Of a stretch of 44,954 nucleotides of DNA, positions 11,125 to 23,200 are shown one piece after another. How positions within the stretch are numbered: the stretch's first letter is position 1; every line of letters begins with the position of its first letter. A program made the translations under genes and the position numbers. This DNA comes from Nymphaea colorata (Eukaryota; Streptophyta; Magnoliopsida; Nymphaeales; Nymphaeaceae): NCBI RefSeq assembly GCF_008831285.2, contig NW_022205271.1, forward strand, positions 1 through 44,954, read 5' to 3'. A model generated the notes under the pieces. That model worked only from the letters and a program-made list of their open reading frames with translations, was not told the DNA's origin and searched no databases.

Positions 11125-12049
11125 ATGCTAAGGATGTACATGAATTCTTCGACCTTCTACCTGAAAAGATTCTCCGAATGCCTCGACCACCCCGCCTTGT
11201 CCAAATACCCCAGTATCATCCATTTTTTAGCCCATATCACCAAGTCCCTGGCCATACTTGCCAAAACGGACCTGCTGGCATCCGCCCAAAAACTTCAATC
11301 GCATGTCTCCTCACCCAACCAGTAAAATTAAATTTTCGACGACTGGGGCCACTCAATAGCGAATTTTTCATCGGATGGACTGAGATTGTAGCGTCCCCAC
11401 CTGGATAACATCATCAGCCGGTATTTGAGGGTGGTCGTATCTCCTCACCATTTTTCTCACCCCAACAACATACGCCACCATATACCCGGTCCGATAGTCA
11501 GGGAAAGCGAGGAGATCACAGTGCGAAAGATACCTGAGAGTATACACGAGTCTGACCTTTTCGACAAAATCAAAACGGTGGGCCATTTTTTTACTGCTGG
11601 CCTTTATGAGGAGGTTTCATCGCTTTACGGAAGCTTGAGGCCCCACAAGGAGAATATCCTCTCGAAATTCGACTACTTTTGCCATTTTATCAAAGAATGA
11701 TTGGAAGGAAGCTGTGTGGAGATTTTGATAAAATTCTATAAGAAATAAATAGATTGATCTAAGCTCCGGAAAAAGGAGAGAATCTTCTTGGTGAATTAGA
11801 TGAGGCCTTGCGAGCGTATATGGATGAGCATCATGGGTATGCTGTGTCAGCTCTGAAAAGGCAAAAAAAAAATCTCCATTCAGCAAATAATTCTTTGAAA
11901 ATCATATAAATTATAATTAAATCAAAGAGATTTCCTCTTTTCAGGAGAAAGGCCGAACATTGAAAGTGGTGGCTTTGAAGGAAAGCGAGGAAGACCTACA
12001 GGATGAGTTAGAAAAATATTACAAATAATACATAGAACTATGGTTATGA
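11125..12049 (+). CDS. Sorting-nexin-like protein, PX C-terminal half plus helical tail
   Basis: Sorting nexins bind endosomal phosphoinositides through a PX domain and often carry a BAR-type helical bundle. The first 40 residues (STFYLKRFSECLDHPALSK then IIHFL) match the last PX helices, where families show R..L..FL..L..HP.L. The frame then runs through TAA/TAG to about 11,700 (SLYGSLRPHKENILSKFDYF) and continues after one or more frame breaks near 11,700 and 11,850 as helical sequence (INRLIEAPEKGENLLGELDE), ending SEEDLQDELEKYYKEYIELW before TGA at 12047-12049, typical of a BAR-like end. The N-terminal half of the PX domain is missing, so the start is provisional or the gene is truncated. 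It converges with the RBR gene 64 nt downstream. Confidence 0.45.
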
Positions 12050-12113
12050 TAATGAAGGAAAATATGATTAAAACTTGATTAATGGATATGAATAGAATAA
12101 ACCAGTATGCAAA

Positions 12114-13791
12114 TCATATGAAACTGTACAGGTCATCATCATTAATTCCCAGGTACTTCACAGATTCCTCGAAGCTGATGTCGTAGTAGGCCTCCCAGAT
12201 GTCCCCGTTCTTAATCTTGTTGATCATCCGCTTGCCCTCGTTCACCAGGTAGACGAAGTTCCGCTTCTCCTCCATGAACTCCGCCCGCAGCATCGCGTTC
12301 ACCCTGCTCTCCGCTCCAGGAAGTCCTCGTCGTAGTCGAACAGCGCAAACTCGAAGTTTTACTGGAATTTGTGAGGGAAGTCCTGGAGAGGTAGTCGTCG
12401 GCCCGGTCGGCTGCCCGCTGGATGAAGCCCATCACCATCTTGAGCACCTAGAAGTTCTCCAGCCTCAGGAAGACGTAGATGGTGCATCGCGAAAGCAACT
12501 TCCAAGCCTCAGCAACGAAGTTCTTCATCTCTGATAGGACTCCAGTGTCGTTTTCCAGAATCGACAAGCCATTGAGCCTCGATTTCAAGTTGTCGATACT
12601 GATCCCATTGATCCTTTCCAGGCAAAGCGACAACCTTTCCACTTCGTGCAGGGTGGGCAGGTAATCCTGGTTGAACAGTTTGCTCATTTCTGCAAACTCA
12701 AGTTATTTCTTCAATTTTTCCTCATTGATTTTTTTCGAGTTGACACACTCCTTGTAGCTGGTATGTCCTCTCCAGGGATTAAGGCAGGTCCAGCAAAACT
12801 GGTAAGAGCAGGTGCAGGTCATCAGGATGCATCCCTGGTTCTTCTCGATTATTTGCCTGCAGACTGGGCATTTCTTGAAGGCATCGTCAATGAGGAGGTC
12901 GAAAGTGCTCTGACCCGATAGCTTGTTCCACGCTTCGAGGTCGACGCACTAGAGAGGCCAATGCGGTTATTTCCCGCAGTGCCTGCACAGCTCCACCCCG
13001 CAGGTGCAGGAGACTATTGGGTCGTGGATCTAGGCAACGTCGATGACCTTCCCGCATGTGAGGGTCGGGCAAATCCTGATGGTGGTGCTGTTCTCGCAAA
13101 ACCTGAGGCAGAGCAAGTTGGTGAAGTGCCTTTCTGTCTAGGGATGGCCTTCCCAGACCTCCTTCATGAGCTCGTAGCAAGTGTAGTGGTTGCAATTTTC
13201 TTGCGGACAGAGAGGGAAGAGGTTTTTCAAGGCCGGACAGGTGAACTGTAGCTCTATGTACATCCGCCAGCAGTCCTAGCAAAAGTAGTGTCCGCATGAA
13301 TTGCAGAGCAATTCTTTTTCCTGGAGGCATATTCTGCATTCTGTGTTCACTCTTGACACTTCAAAGTTCTTCTTGTACTTGATGATCCTCCTGCCGGTCT
13401 GTTCGATGTCGATGAGTTCGTCGAAGGCCTCCGGGTTGAACTTGGCGAAGGAGAAGAGCATGAGGGTCCATCCGTAGTCCATGCTGCAGATGACTTGTTT
13501 GGTCTAGATGATTCGGTGGATGACTGACTGCAGTTGGTCGATGCTGTAGACGTGCGAGAAGTCCTGCCTGTCCTGGAAGTCGAGGAAGGAGTAGTCTGCG
13601 AAGTAGCTGCTGGGTTCTCTCATGTAGCTTTCCTCCTCCATGAGGTTGCTCTCGTCTCCTATGTAGTTGCTGGCCTCTCTGGCGAAGCTGAGCTCCTGTT
13701 CGTGCTGGCTGGGCTGCCTGGCTTGCGGTTGTTCTTCCTCGAAGTCCTCATCGAACATGCCTGGCTCTTCCTGCAGTTCCTACGTCCACAT
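12114..13791 (-). CDS. RING-IBR-RING (RBR) E3 ubiquitin ligase
   Basis: RBR ligases take ubiquitin from an E2 onto a RING2 cysteine before passing it to substrate. From ATG 13791: an acidic N-terminus, then RING1 ([20 protein letters not shown], later CPQENC), an IBR (CPTLTCGK...[19 protein letters not shown]), and RING2 ([19 protein letters not shown]), where the Cys in GCILMTC occupies the Ariadne-type catalytic position. [12 protein letters not shown] then a helical Ariadne-like tail ([18 protein letters not shown]) follow. Residues after CGHYFC and in CGK.PHWPL.C are TAG/TAA; Glu suits the second pair (families show CGEEPH). About 559 aa, no intron. One base is missing near 12384 and one near 12303; with both the length is a multiple of three, ending at TGA 12114-12116. 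Confidence 0.85.
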
Positions 13792-14211
13792 GTTTGATAT
13801 TAATGATTTTGAAGTTAAAAGTATTATTGCCGATTTATAAAAATCAATGGTGGTGTCTTAACCGAAATAAAAATATTGATGCCAGCTAATAAAGGCAACT
13901 TTGCCTCGTATAGGGACTATGGATTGTGAGCGAGGACATCGATTATAATGTAAAAAATTGTTTGATTATTTTTGGAGTCAATTCATATTGACTTATATTG
14001 ATTTCAGAGTCAATTATGAAACATTCTTTGATTAAATATTTTTGTTAAACTCAATTCTTTCTTGAAACATAATAAGACCATTGAATACCTTCACATTCCT
14101 CATCGTTCCCCATCCTCTATGCTTATAGTTATTATCATCATCATCCCAAATTCTTCCCTTCCCAAACTATAAAATGGCAATGATAATGTAATGTAGACCA
14201 ATGTAGGTTTC
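13792..14211. other. AT-rich spacer
   Basis: About 420 nt between the 5' end of the RBR gene and the 3' end of the MYB gene, both on the minus strand. It should contain the RBR promoter and the MYB 3' end. No recognisable element seen. Confidence 0.6.
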
Positions 14212-15456
14212 TCAATTGAAGAGTTTCTCCTCGTACTGCGACTCCTTCCGCGTACCGATCTCCATCTCCGGCAGGATACGCATCTCGATCTCGCTATCCT
14301 CGACTAGATAGGGCAAGACTTACAGAAGTGGTACTGCTCCTTCTCGATCGCGTTCTCGCTGTAGCGCGAGTACTTCGAGGTCTACTTCTTCATCAATAGC
14401 GGGTGGGGAGGAATGTCCTCCTCCTCGAAGATGTGCAGGTCTCCCAGTTACTATTATAAAAGGCCCTACTCAGCCTGCTGCTACTATTGGACCGGCTATG
14501 GCTTCATCTACTCGCTGAGGTCGGATTGCTCTCGAGAGTTCCCTTGGGAGTAAGCTCTGGTGCGGATGCGGGGCAGAGGGAGGGAATTGGCGTCTGCGGA
14601 GTTTTTGCGACGGCGGTTGGAATTGGTGCGGCGGATTTCATCGTCACTGGCGTCCTAAAAGTTACTGGTATCTGATGACATGATGGCTGAGCTGCTTCCC
14701 TCGCTTTCCTAATTTTCGGAGTTGCACCTCTTGGCTCGCTGGTACCGTGTGGGGGTGAGCAGATCTTGCTCCACAGCCATGCCTCCCTTCTTCGTCCTCT
14801 TCTTGTACGTCGCTGAAAATTCAGACAGCAGTCTCAGCAGTTCCGTCGCCTCCTACACCTCCGACGCCATCATCTATTCGCTCTCATCCTACTATTACAT
14901 CTACTCATAAGAATACTCCAGCAATTGATTTTTGAGTTCTGAATTAGAGCGGGGGTACTATTGGAGGAGATGGAGAAGTCGCGATCGAACTTGGGGATTT
15001 CTCTAAACTTCTCCTCGACCACTTCCACGATGCGGTAGAGCACATTGGGCTTGACCTCCTTGAGATCCTTCCGCTGCAGTCCCGAGATGACGCGGTTCAG
15101 TCTCTTGAGGGCCTTGCGCAGGCGGGAGTAGAAGTGGTTCTTGACTGCGTTGTCCGTCCGACCGCCCAGCTGAGTGCCGATCACTGCCCACTTATTGCCC
15201 AGCTGGTTGTGCAGCTCGAATAATCTAGACTAGTCGTTGCGCTGCCAGTCCTCCCTGGGGTGGCTGGTATCGATATGGGTCACGTATCTGAGTCGGTGGG
15301 GGCGTACCGCTACTTGCACTGTTTGCCGTTGCGTCCCTTGACGCCCATCTCCTGCAGTCTGCGGGCGATATGGCTCCACTTGGTCAGTCCGCTGGTCTCG
15401 TATATGGTTTTTAGCAGTCGATCCTCCTCTTCGGTCCACTCTCGCGCCTCACTCAT
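14212..15456 (-). CDS. Two-repeat MYB DNA-binding protein
   Basis: Nuclear MYB-type transcription factor, 394 aa. Repeat 1 starts at residue 7 (WTEEEDRLL, then KWSHIARRL, then GKQCK.RY). Repeat 2 reads DW....D.SRLFELH, then GNKWAVIGTQLGGRTDNAVK and NHFYSRLRK. Both dots are TAG: in MYBs these positions are Glu (KQCRERW) and acidic (EED), which is strong evidence for Glu. Three 20-nt introns are at 15264-15283, 14939-14958 and 14304-14323; removing them leaves an exact multiple of three with no frame error. Downstream of the DNA-binding region are an acidic stretch (residues about 170-190), Ser/Asn/Arg-rich linkers and a Glu/Gln-rich segment before the C-terminus EEKLFN. Start ATG 15456; stop TGA 14212-14214. 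Confidence 0.85.
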
Positions 15457-15838
15457 TAAATAATATACAACACCCCGCCTACCCACTCGCGTAAATCATC
15501 CCACAACCAGCCTCCCGATCCCGCCCAGCCCATCGCGTAAGTTGACGCCTTCTCAGAGCATCATCTATTAAAATGTGGCCGCATTCAATGGAGAAACGGG
15601 AAAATAAAATTATTTCTGGGTTTTATTTAAATGCCAATAATCGTCTTTTCCCCAGCAAAAATAGTTGAAGCCCTTACCCACCAACAGGATCTGCAAATGG
15701 CATCATTAATCCACCTTTTTCCCCCATTTTTATAGCATCCCCCATATGCAATTGTTCAGTTGGCCCTTGAATGGCATCTTTTGTTCTATTGGGATGGCTG
15801 TACGCTGCTGTTTGTTAACTGAGTAAGTTGATATACAT
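15457..15838. other. Divergent spacer upstream of the MYB gene
   Basis: About 380 nt between divergently transcribed genes; moderately AT-rich. It presumably holds both promoters, but no specific site is identifiable. Confidence 0.55.
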
Positions 15839-16378
15839 ATGCAGGTGGTAGTTAGGCCAGCAATAGCCTATAATATTAAACATGCAGAACCTCGAAGACC
15901 AATCCACCTGGCGGACTTCCCCGCCTTCCAGCCCCTCGTCGCCCGCCTCCTGCAGCACCACAGGGTCATGGACTTTAGGACCTTACCCCTCGAAGCCCTC
16001 CTCGCCACGCTCACCTTCGCGGAGGATGATGCCATGCGCCGCGAGGCCTAACGGAAGGATTAGAATTTAGAATACCCTGCAGCCATACCGGCAGTGATAG
16101 TTCTGAGGGGTAGTCGGGTAGGGGCGAGGGTCGGAAGGCGGTGGAGAAGAAAAAGTATATTAGCAAAAAATCGGAACAGAACAGAAAGCCGAAGGCGAAA
16201 TGATCATTTTTCATAGCATAGAACTTCAATAAGTAGCATAGAAAATAAGAGAATGGAAAAGTGGGAATGGGGGAAGGCGGCAATCGACAGAATTTGGTTG
16301 GGTTTGTTAGAATAATACTGGCATAATTATTACATAGCAATAGTGTTATTGATAATAGTACTCACCCCTCTGTTATGA
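15839..16378 (+). CDS. Small basic protein with C-terminal membrane anchor
   Basis: 179 aa in one uninterrupted frame, using several TAA/TAG codons. The first half is helical (ADFPAFQPLVARLLQHHRV, then LEALLATLTFAEDDAMRRE), the middle is Arg/Lys-rich (VGRRWRRK, RNRTESRRR), and the last 20 residues form a hydrophobic helix (YYIAIVLLIIVLTPLL) ending at TGA 16376-16378. This is the layout of a tail-anchored protein facing the cytosol. Without Glu readthrough the frame would be cut in three. The first ATG (15839) may not be the true start, and a 19-22-nt intron could lie in the first 30 bases. Family unknown. Confidence 0.5.
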
Positions 16379-16549
16379 TAACTCAGGCGATCCTGTTATT
16401 TCATAGGTATGGATTGATGATTTCCCACACAACGAATTATTGTTCATTTCTTGCTCCAAATAAATAAGTTTTATTTTTCCAACCCATCCCTGATCCCCAT
16501 TCCATCCCCTGCATTCCCAAGACTGTAAACTCTCTAAGATATACCATGA

Positions 16550-16981
16550 TCACTCGATGCACAACTAATCGGGATTGCTGGACTGTTGACTGCTTGTCGT
16601 TTCACTATTTTCCCTGCCCTCGAGCATGGCCTCGCGATTGTGGGTCAGCCTGTCTTTCTTCCTGCGTCTTTTCCTGCGTTCGCTGTTGGAGTTATCTGGG
16701 TCTTCCTTGGAGATGTCGTTGAGTTCCTTTTCGTTGAGGGGGATGGGGTTGGTGACGTTGGTCGGTTCCACCTTGGTGTCCTTCGACGAGATGTTCTCGT
16801 TTGTGAAGACCTCGAATTCCACCTTCTGCGTCCCTCTCCTCCTGCGGCAGATGCAGACCACCGCCCCCAACGCCACCAGCACCACGCAGATGATCACCAC
16901 CACGACCACCAGCGCCACCTCTGCCTCCTCGCCCTCCAGCAGACGCCCCCTCACCAGATGGAAGCCCGACTCAGCCGCCAT
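16550..16981 (-). CDS. Small single-pass membrane protein
   Basis: 143 aa from ATG 16981 to TGA 16550-16552. A 22-residue N-terminal segment (MAAESGFHLVRGRLLEGEEA) is followed by a Val/Ile-rich membrane helix (VALVVVVVIICVVLVALGAV, residues about 23-43), then the stop-transfer motif CICRRRRG. The roughly 100-residue tail is hydrophilic with a basic cluster RRKRRRKK and ends in Ser/Glu-rich sequence. The positive-inside rule puts the tail in the cytosol. Clean codon use and no frame errors. No family recognised. Confidence 0.65.
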
Positions 16982-17191
16982 GATTTAAATTATACAGAGC
17001 TTTAATTCCAATAATATATACTTGACTACCCAGAGAAGCATGGCCACTCGGCACCCCCACCACCTTCATTCCCACGATAAGGAAAACGCCTGCGAGGTGA
17101 TGCCTCCCAAGGGGGGAAATGGGCGGAAAAGGAGAAAAAGGGAGAGGGGAGCATCCTCGCCCTGATTTAGGAAGATTTCTAAGAGAACAAA

Positions 17192-19042
17192 ATGGTGAAC
17201 GCCAAGAGGAAAATGAAGCAGCAGAGCGTTGCTGACTTTACGCTGACCGTGAAGCCCTGCCCCGTGGAGAGTGAGACTGTGATGTGATCGCATCAATATT
17301 CTTCTATTTTGCATGTTCTCTTCCATGACAGTTATGCGCAGCCTATTCAGATTTCGCCATCTTTCCATCCCACCTCCTCCCCGTATAAGTCCGCCACTCC
17401 TTCTCTTTTATCGTAGCCATACCACAGCATCATAGCATACTGCTGACGGTGTTAGATTTATATCTTACTTATGATTAATCAAATATTAGCCTCTCTTTGC
17501 AGAAGCACCATCCGTGCATGCGCTCCTTGGTCACTGGTAGAGGACGCTACTGGTTCACATCGTCTAAGGATGATGGAGAAAAATAGGGAGAAAGGACGGT
17601 CATCTCCCTCACCAAATAGGAGGTCGAACGCATGAAGACGATGCTTAAAAATAGGGGTGAGCCTGCGAGAGAGGGCGAGGAGAATGAGGGTGATGATTTC
17701 TTCCAGGGGGAAGAGGTGCGTCTCAGTCTCAAGCTTCTGCAGATCGACTCCTATAACAGTTGAAACCTTTCATCGTCAAATACTCGCAAAAAAAGATAGA
17801 GAGTGAGAGCAACCCCCACGAAATAATCAGATGCAAGTTTTTCATCATATTCAAGTATGTCAACTTGGAGGGATCTTTACTTTCCAACTAAATTACTCCT
17901 CTTTTTAAGACATCGTTCTCAATATCAAGCACCTGGACGAAGATATCTTCACAGTTTTCCTCAGGATGATAGCCAATGAAGAATAGGCAAAGAAAAGTCT
18001 GCGTAAACTTTCACCCAAAGTCCCCATCCATCCCAATCCCTCCCACTCCAATTCCTAACTACTCTCGCTCCTCTTGATGGTTTACCCCTAGTGCAAGGAG
18101 GACATATACATCCAATACTACCTGCAGCCTGTGCGTAAGATCGAAGGATAGAATGAGAAGGCAGTCATATACGATCCCATCAACATGGTCCACATCCTCT
18201 CCCACTATTTCTACTACGATGATGTCCACAAGTTGTTCGAAAACACCATGAGGACGAGGTCGATCGAATAAAGCGATGCGTACCTGGAGGAGTTCATCCG
18301 CACTGATGACGATTTCAGACGCAGGAAGGCCGAAGCCATCATCTACGCAGTCAATCATGAGTTAGACCAGATATATGCCAAATACCTCACGAAGGAATAC
18401 TTTGATTTCGACCGGTTTGAGTTCAAGCACTCGATGGAGCTTCTTAAGTCATTGGCAATATCATAAAAAGCAGGCAAATAGGCAGGCTAGGTTGTCAAGT
18501 AATGCAGTAGGCAATTGATCAAAAATTTACTCTCAAAGAGTGAAGCGTTTGTTACTGATGAATAGGGACAGTTGCAATAGAATGAGCATTATAAGACAGT
18601 TGCTGAGGTAATCGCCAGCTACATGCGCAAAAGACAGCCATTTTTGGAGAAATAGGACATGATAATGCTGATCAAAAGTCTATTTGACTCTAGCTCTGCC
18701 TGGAGGGTCAAGTTTGATCTTTACCATCCTGACTAGCTCTTCACTCTCATCGTCAGCTACAAGGCCAGCAAGGACTTCCTAAGATCCAACCACCTATAAT
18801 TAGACTCGAACAATAGCATTTTCATCTCAATGCTTTCGTCGTTCAACCATTCACCTTTGGAATTCGACCAAAAGCACTTATTCTACATCTGTCTATTCGC
18901 GCACCAACTTCAAGTCTTGCCATATTTGGATAATAGGGCAATCGTGGGCGAATTGAAGGAGTTTGGACAGAGGAAGGGATTGAATGAGGTGGCCCAAAAG
19001 CAGTTACGGTAGATTGTTGAAAGACTGGAAAAAATGTAATGA
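17192..19042 (+). CDS. Hypothetical protein, about 540 aa
   Basis: Unrecognised. Exon 1 (ATG 17192) encodes MVNAKRKMKQQSVADFTLTV; QQSVADFT is close to a PCNA-interacting (PIP) motif Qxx[VIL]xxFF, which is only suggestive. The frame then meets TGA. An apparent 224-nt GT..AG segment (17279-17502) joins to MRSLVTGRGRYWFTSSKDD in phase, far longer than every other intron here, so the first exon may instead be unrelated, with the real start at ATG 17518. From 17900 to the TGA at 19040-19042 the frame is continuous and helical (EAIIYAVNHELDQIYAKYL; FTLIVSYKASKDFLRS). One base is missing near 17757 and one in the T5 run 17902-17906. Confidence 0.5.
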
Positions 19043-19047
19043 TGATA

Positions 19048-20046
19048 ATGATGTGTATTGTTGGATTTGTTATTTATCAAAGGTATGAAAACTATTAGAA
19101 AAATTAGATATTATAGAATCCTAAGAGCACAAGTAGCAAAAGAATACAGAACAGTAAATTAAACACAATTGATAAGTTCATTCATCATGGATGTGATAAT
19201 AGAGCATTGTTCACTTTGCTGAGAAATCGTAAGCCATTGAAGATAACCACCCAATAAATACCTGCCTTCTCACTTCCAAAAACAGTAAAAGTTGTCATCT
19301 CCAATAGAAACAATCATGACAAGTCTCCAGTAGTGATCCCCTATGAGGAAGAGGAATAAGGAGCAATGCTAACGTAAGTCACAGCCAAGGAGTTTCTAAA
19401 TTACCATGGAAATCTATAGCTATCCATTGCCCAAATGAAGCTAAGCGATGCTTAGGTCCAAATTCCCCAGTTCGTAAAATAGTATTTCAGGATAAAGCAA
19501 TGCGGGATTGAATAGAGTACGATAGAGGCCATAAATTTGTGGTACTACAAGGGGAAAAGGCTCTCTACCTGGCACTACGACGGCCACGACAACTTCCTCT
19601 TCATGCTGAAGGGCAAAAAGACGATCCGTCTCATGGCTCCCGAAGCCATCACACCAAAGAGTGTATTCAACGTAAACAACAACCACTCCCAAAATGACGA
19701 CACCGGATAAGCATCGAGTGATAGATGCGTCAGATGCGAATTGAAGAAGGGATAGTGCCTGTTTATCCCTAGAGGATGGTGGCATGAGGTAAGGTCATAG
19801 GGAAGGCCAAATATCGCCATCAACGTATGGGGCAATTCGCTATCCAAACTCATCCCCCAAGGTGAAGAGGATATGATGTTGCGCCACCTCATCTTCACCC
19901 AAAGCGACAGGATCAGCAAAGCAGTGCCCTCTTGGAGCGATTTGCCTGAGAAGATCAGAGAGTAATACAGAAGGACGAATTTCCAAATCTATCTCCACTC
20001 TTCTTCACAAATCCACCATTCGTCCCTCCCAAAAGGCCAAGAATGA
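19048..20046 (+). CDS. JmjC/cupin_8 Fe(II)/2-oxoglutarate oxygenase
   Basis: Cupin_8 JmjC proteins hydroxylate or demethylate proteins using Fe(II) and 2-oxoglutarate. The core is clear: LSTWHYDGHDNFLFMLKGKK supplies the HxD iron ligands and a 2OG Lys; KKG.CLFIPRGWWHEV supplies the distal His and the GDxLFIP turn. The dot is TAG, so Glu replaces the usual Asp. RPNIAINVW is the final strand. The frame is open from ATGs at 19039-19051, which would place a short hydrophobic N-terminus (MMCIVGFVIY, possible signal anchor) but leave only 5 nt after the upstream stop codon. The true start may lie further in, for example at 19368. Stop TGA 20044-20046. The domain is sure, the start is not. Confidence 0.75.
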
Positions 20047-20280
20047 TCTTATATCCCCACAGCCAACCGATATGCTACTATTCCCCAATAATTTATCACC
20101 CATCCCCAAAACTCTCCAAATAATCCCCCAAATATTTTCGCAACAATCTCCATCGCAAATCCCCGTATCCCTCTACCCATTTCAACCACGGGGATGGGGC
20201 AATGGATCTGGGACATTGGATAAGCTATGCCTGCTGAAAGAATATAATATTAATTAATTCCAATCTTGCAGAGATAATAA

Positions 20281-23200
20281 ATGCTAAGATATCCCCTGCA
20301 AAACATCTCCAAGGAGGAGTGGGGCAAGAAGGTCAATGCCACCTACATGTACTCCATCCCCGCCGAGGATTAGGCGCTACCCATCCTCGAAGAACTTGTA
20401 CAAATTCTAGATGCGCTCCACAATAAACCCATCGTCCAGGTCATCGCTGAAGAACACATAGAGTACTTTCTCACGCAGGTCTTCCCTGTCGTGTGCCAGA
20501 AAATACTCAAATCCAGATACTTCAAGTACTACTCCACCCACTCAGGAGCGCAAAAGTTCTGGCTCTCGCCAACCGCATACTCGAACTCAGCGCCACACTC
20601 ACAGTGCGATGCCTTGATCTTGCGGAGAGGCTACCCGCCTTCGCAGAAACGTTGATCACAGTCTTTTCGACAGACGAGTACTACTACAAAACCAACAACC
20701 AATTTTCCGACTACAGGGTACCTGACAATCTATCCAGAGTTTCGCCCACGGCTACATTAAGGAGTCAGACCGAGGCTGGGTGGACGAGTTAAAGTAAGGT
20801 GATTTTGTGGACGTCCTGAAGCAGACCCACCTATCGGGTAAGGCCTCCTGGTCCCGCGGGAAGGTGGTCGCCGTCAAACCTACCAAGATCAAGATCGAAT
20901 ACCTCCACGATTACTACGAAGAGACGATTTCTTTGGATAGGACCAGCTACATGATCGCCCCATACAAATCCCGCTCCCACACCTTCGACTGGCGGATGGC
21001 GCTCAAGGCGGGAGACCTGGTCGATTGCGAGGACCACTACGGCGGATGGTACGGCAGTACGATCCAGGAGGTGACCGTTAGCGAGGATGGGAAAAGGCAG
21101 GCGAAGGTAGTCTTCAAGGTATACGATCCCAAGGGCAACAAAGAGGATGAGAAGGGCCACTACTTTGGATTGAACACCTATAATGAAGATATCGACGTTA
21201 CCAGTCCAAAGATCCAGCCATACGGGTCAGTTGTAAAGGATAGAGGATATTACGACACCACCTCTAGAGGGTTGCTGGATAACGACGACCTCAACGATTC
21301 CTAGTTCGAGGAGTTGAGTGGTCAGCGACTCTACGCTTTGCCTCGGAAGAAATGTCTTTCGGAATTTCTATTCAACGCGGTCAACAGTTTCGGTCGGTTG
21401 GGCGGTTTCACATTGCCGATTGAGAAGTTGGAGGGCATCAACAACATCGTCTTTCTGAGCATTTACGTGAAGGGGTTGAGCGGGGTGGCCCAGCTGCTCC
21501 ACAAGAAGCTAGTGAAGGAGATCGTGGAGAGGCTGAAGCCGATCATCGAGCGGCACATCTTCACCGAGACCGAGCAATTCCTGAAAGAGTTCACGAAGGA
21601 GCGGTCGGAGATGCTGTTCTCGGGGTTCAAGCTACTCCAGCGCAGAAGTAAAAACCCCTCTATCCTTAGTATACTCCATGGAAGCAGTCTACGAGTACGA
21701 AAACGAGAAAAAAATGAGATTAGTCGATAAGTGTCTACAGTCAGAATCCCTGAAGCGGAAATTGCAAGGATTGAATGAGCTGAAGGATGTGGTGAAGAGC
21801 CTCACTTACTCTTCCGAACGCAATAAGGGCATAGTACACCATCCCTAACCTAGAAAGCTTGGATCAAAGAGGAGAAGCTGTTCGAGAAGATTTACATAAC
21901 GAATTCCCACGTGCAATTAATAAAAAAATCATAATAATTCTTCCGGTACCTCATCAACGAGTCCATCCTCGAGGTGACTGACCTCTAGCGTCTCTACAAA
22001 ATAGCCCAAAAAGGGGACTACGAGAGTCGCATTTCGCTATACAAGTTGTTCCAGTAGGTCTCGCACATCTTCAAGAAACCCCACGTGGACTTCCTCATCG
22101 ATACCATCCTGGAGTCCGAGTTGGCGCTGGTGCTCAACGAGGACATCGACCTGCTGAACGAGATGAGCAAGTTCTCGAACTACTTCCCGAAGGACAAGGT
22201 GAGGTCCTTCTTCGAGAGCATCATCCTGGGGGAGAGCCAGCACGAAGCGCTCTACGAGTACGCCACCAAGAAGTACTGCGAGATCGTGGCCAAGGGCTAC
22301 GAGATGAAGAGCTGCAGGAGGGACATCATCCACAGCTTCATCAGCAGACTCACCACCGCCAACATCACCCAGGTCAGCAAGGTCCTCAAGGGCATCTTCG
22401 AGGGCATCGGCGTCGGCGAGTACGGCAAGAAGGATCTCAATGAAATCCTGGCCGAGGAGAACATCGATGAGGTGGTCATTGCAGCCATCCGCAACAATAG
22501 GGACCGGCCGGCTTGGGGCGGCATAGTCTCCGAGGTGCTCAGCCTGCTGGCCTTCATCTACAAGCTCAGCTACAAGGTGAAGGTGTACGTTTCTACGCTG
22601 CGGGGAATATGGAACGAGCTGAAGGACCAGTAGCCCAAGCGGCGGTAGTACTACAAGTGGGTGAACTAGCTCATCGGGTGCGAGCAGGGCATCGGTGAGT
22701 ACAACTAGCTCTAGGACTTCTAGAGCTTCTTCAGGGAGCTTTTCCCGGCCGAGCAACTGGGCGGCATCCGGATCGAATAGTTCGCCCTCATGCGCAGCCT
22801 CATCCTGGAACTGAACAAAAAGCATAGGTACATCACTCCCGTCCACACGCTGAAGGAAGTGGAATACCGTCGCAAGGTGGAAATGCATGAGCTGAAATTG
22901 TATCCATACTTCATGCTGCTGATCTTCAACGTGGACACTCCTGATATCTATGAGAAGGGACTAGATTTCTTCCTCGAGATCTACAATGCCAAGGATAACG
23001 AACTGGACGATATTTGCGCACTGTTCGACAATGTTCTTCTGCTCTTGGAAACCTACAAACAGGCTGGGCAAGTGGCTCAGGTGCGGAAGACCCTCCGTCT
23101 GCTCAATATCATCATCGACAACTCAGAAAAAAGATTCAATTTGGATATAGAGTCGCTCATCACCAAGGAGAAGAGCGAAAGCGTATCTCTGATCATCATC

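Noticed and set aside
11368-11886. Minus-strand frames opposite the PX-like gene
   Set aside because: The plus strand gives a longer frame with a recognisable PX helix and a BAR-like end; the minus frames show no motif.
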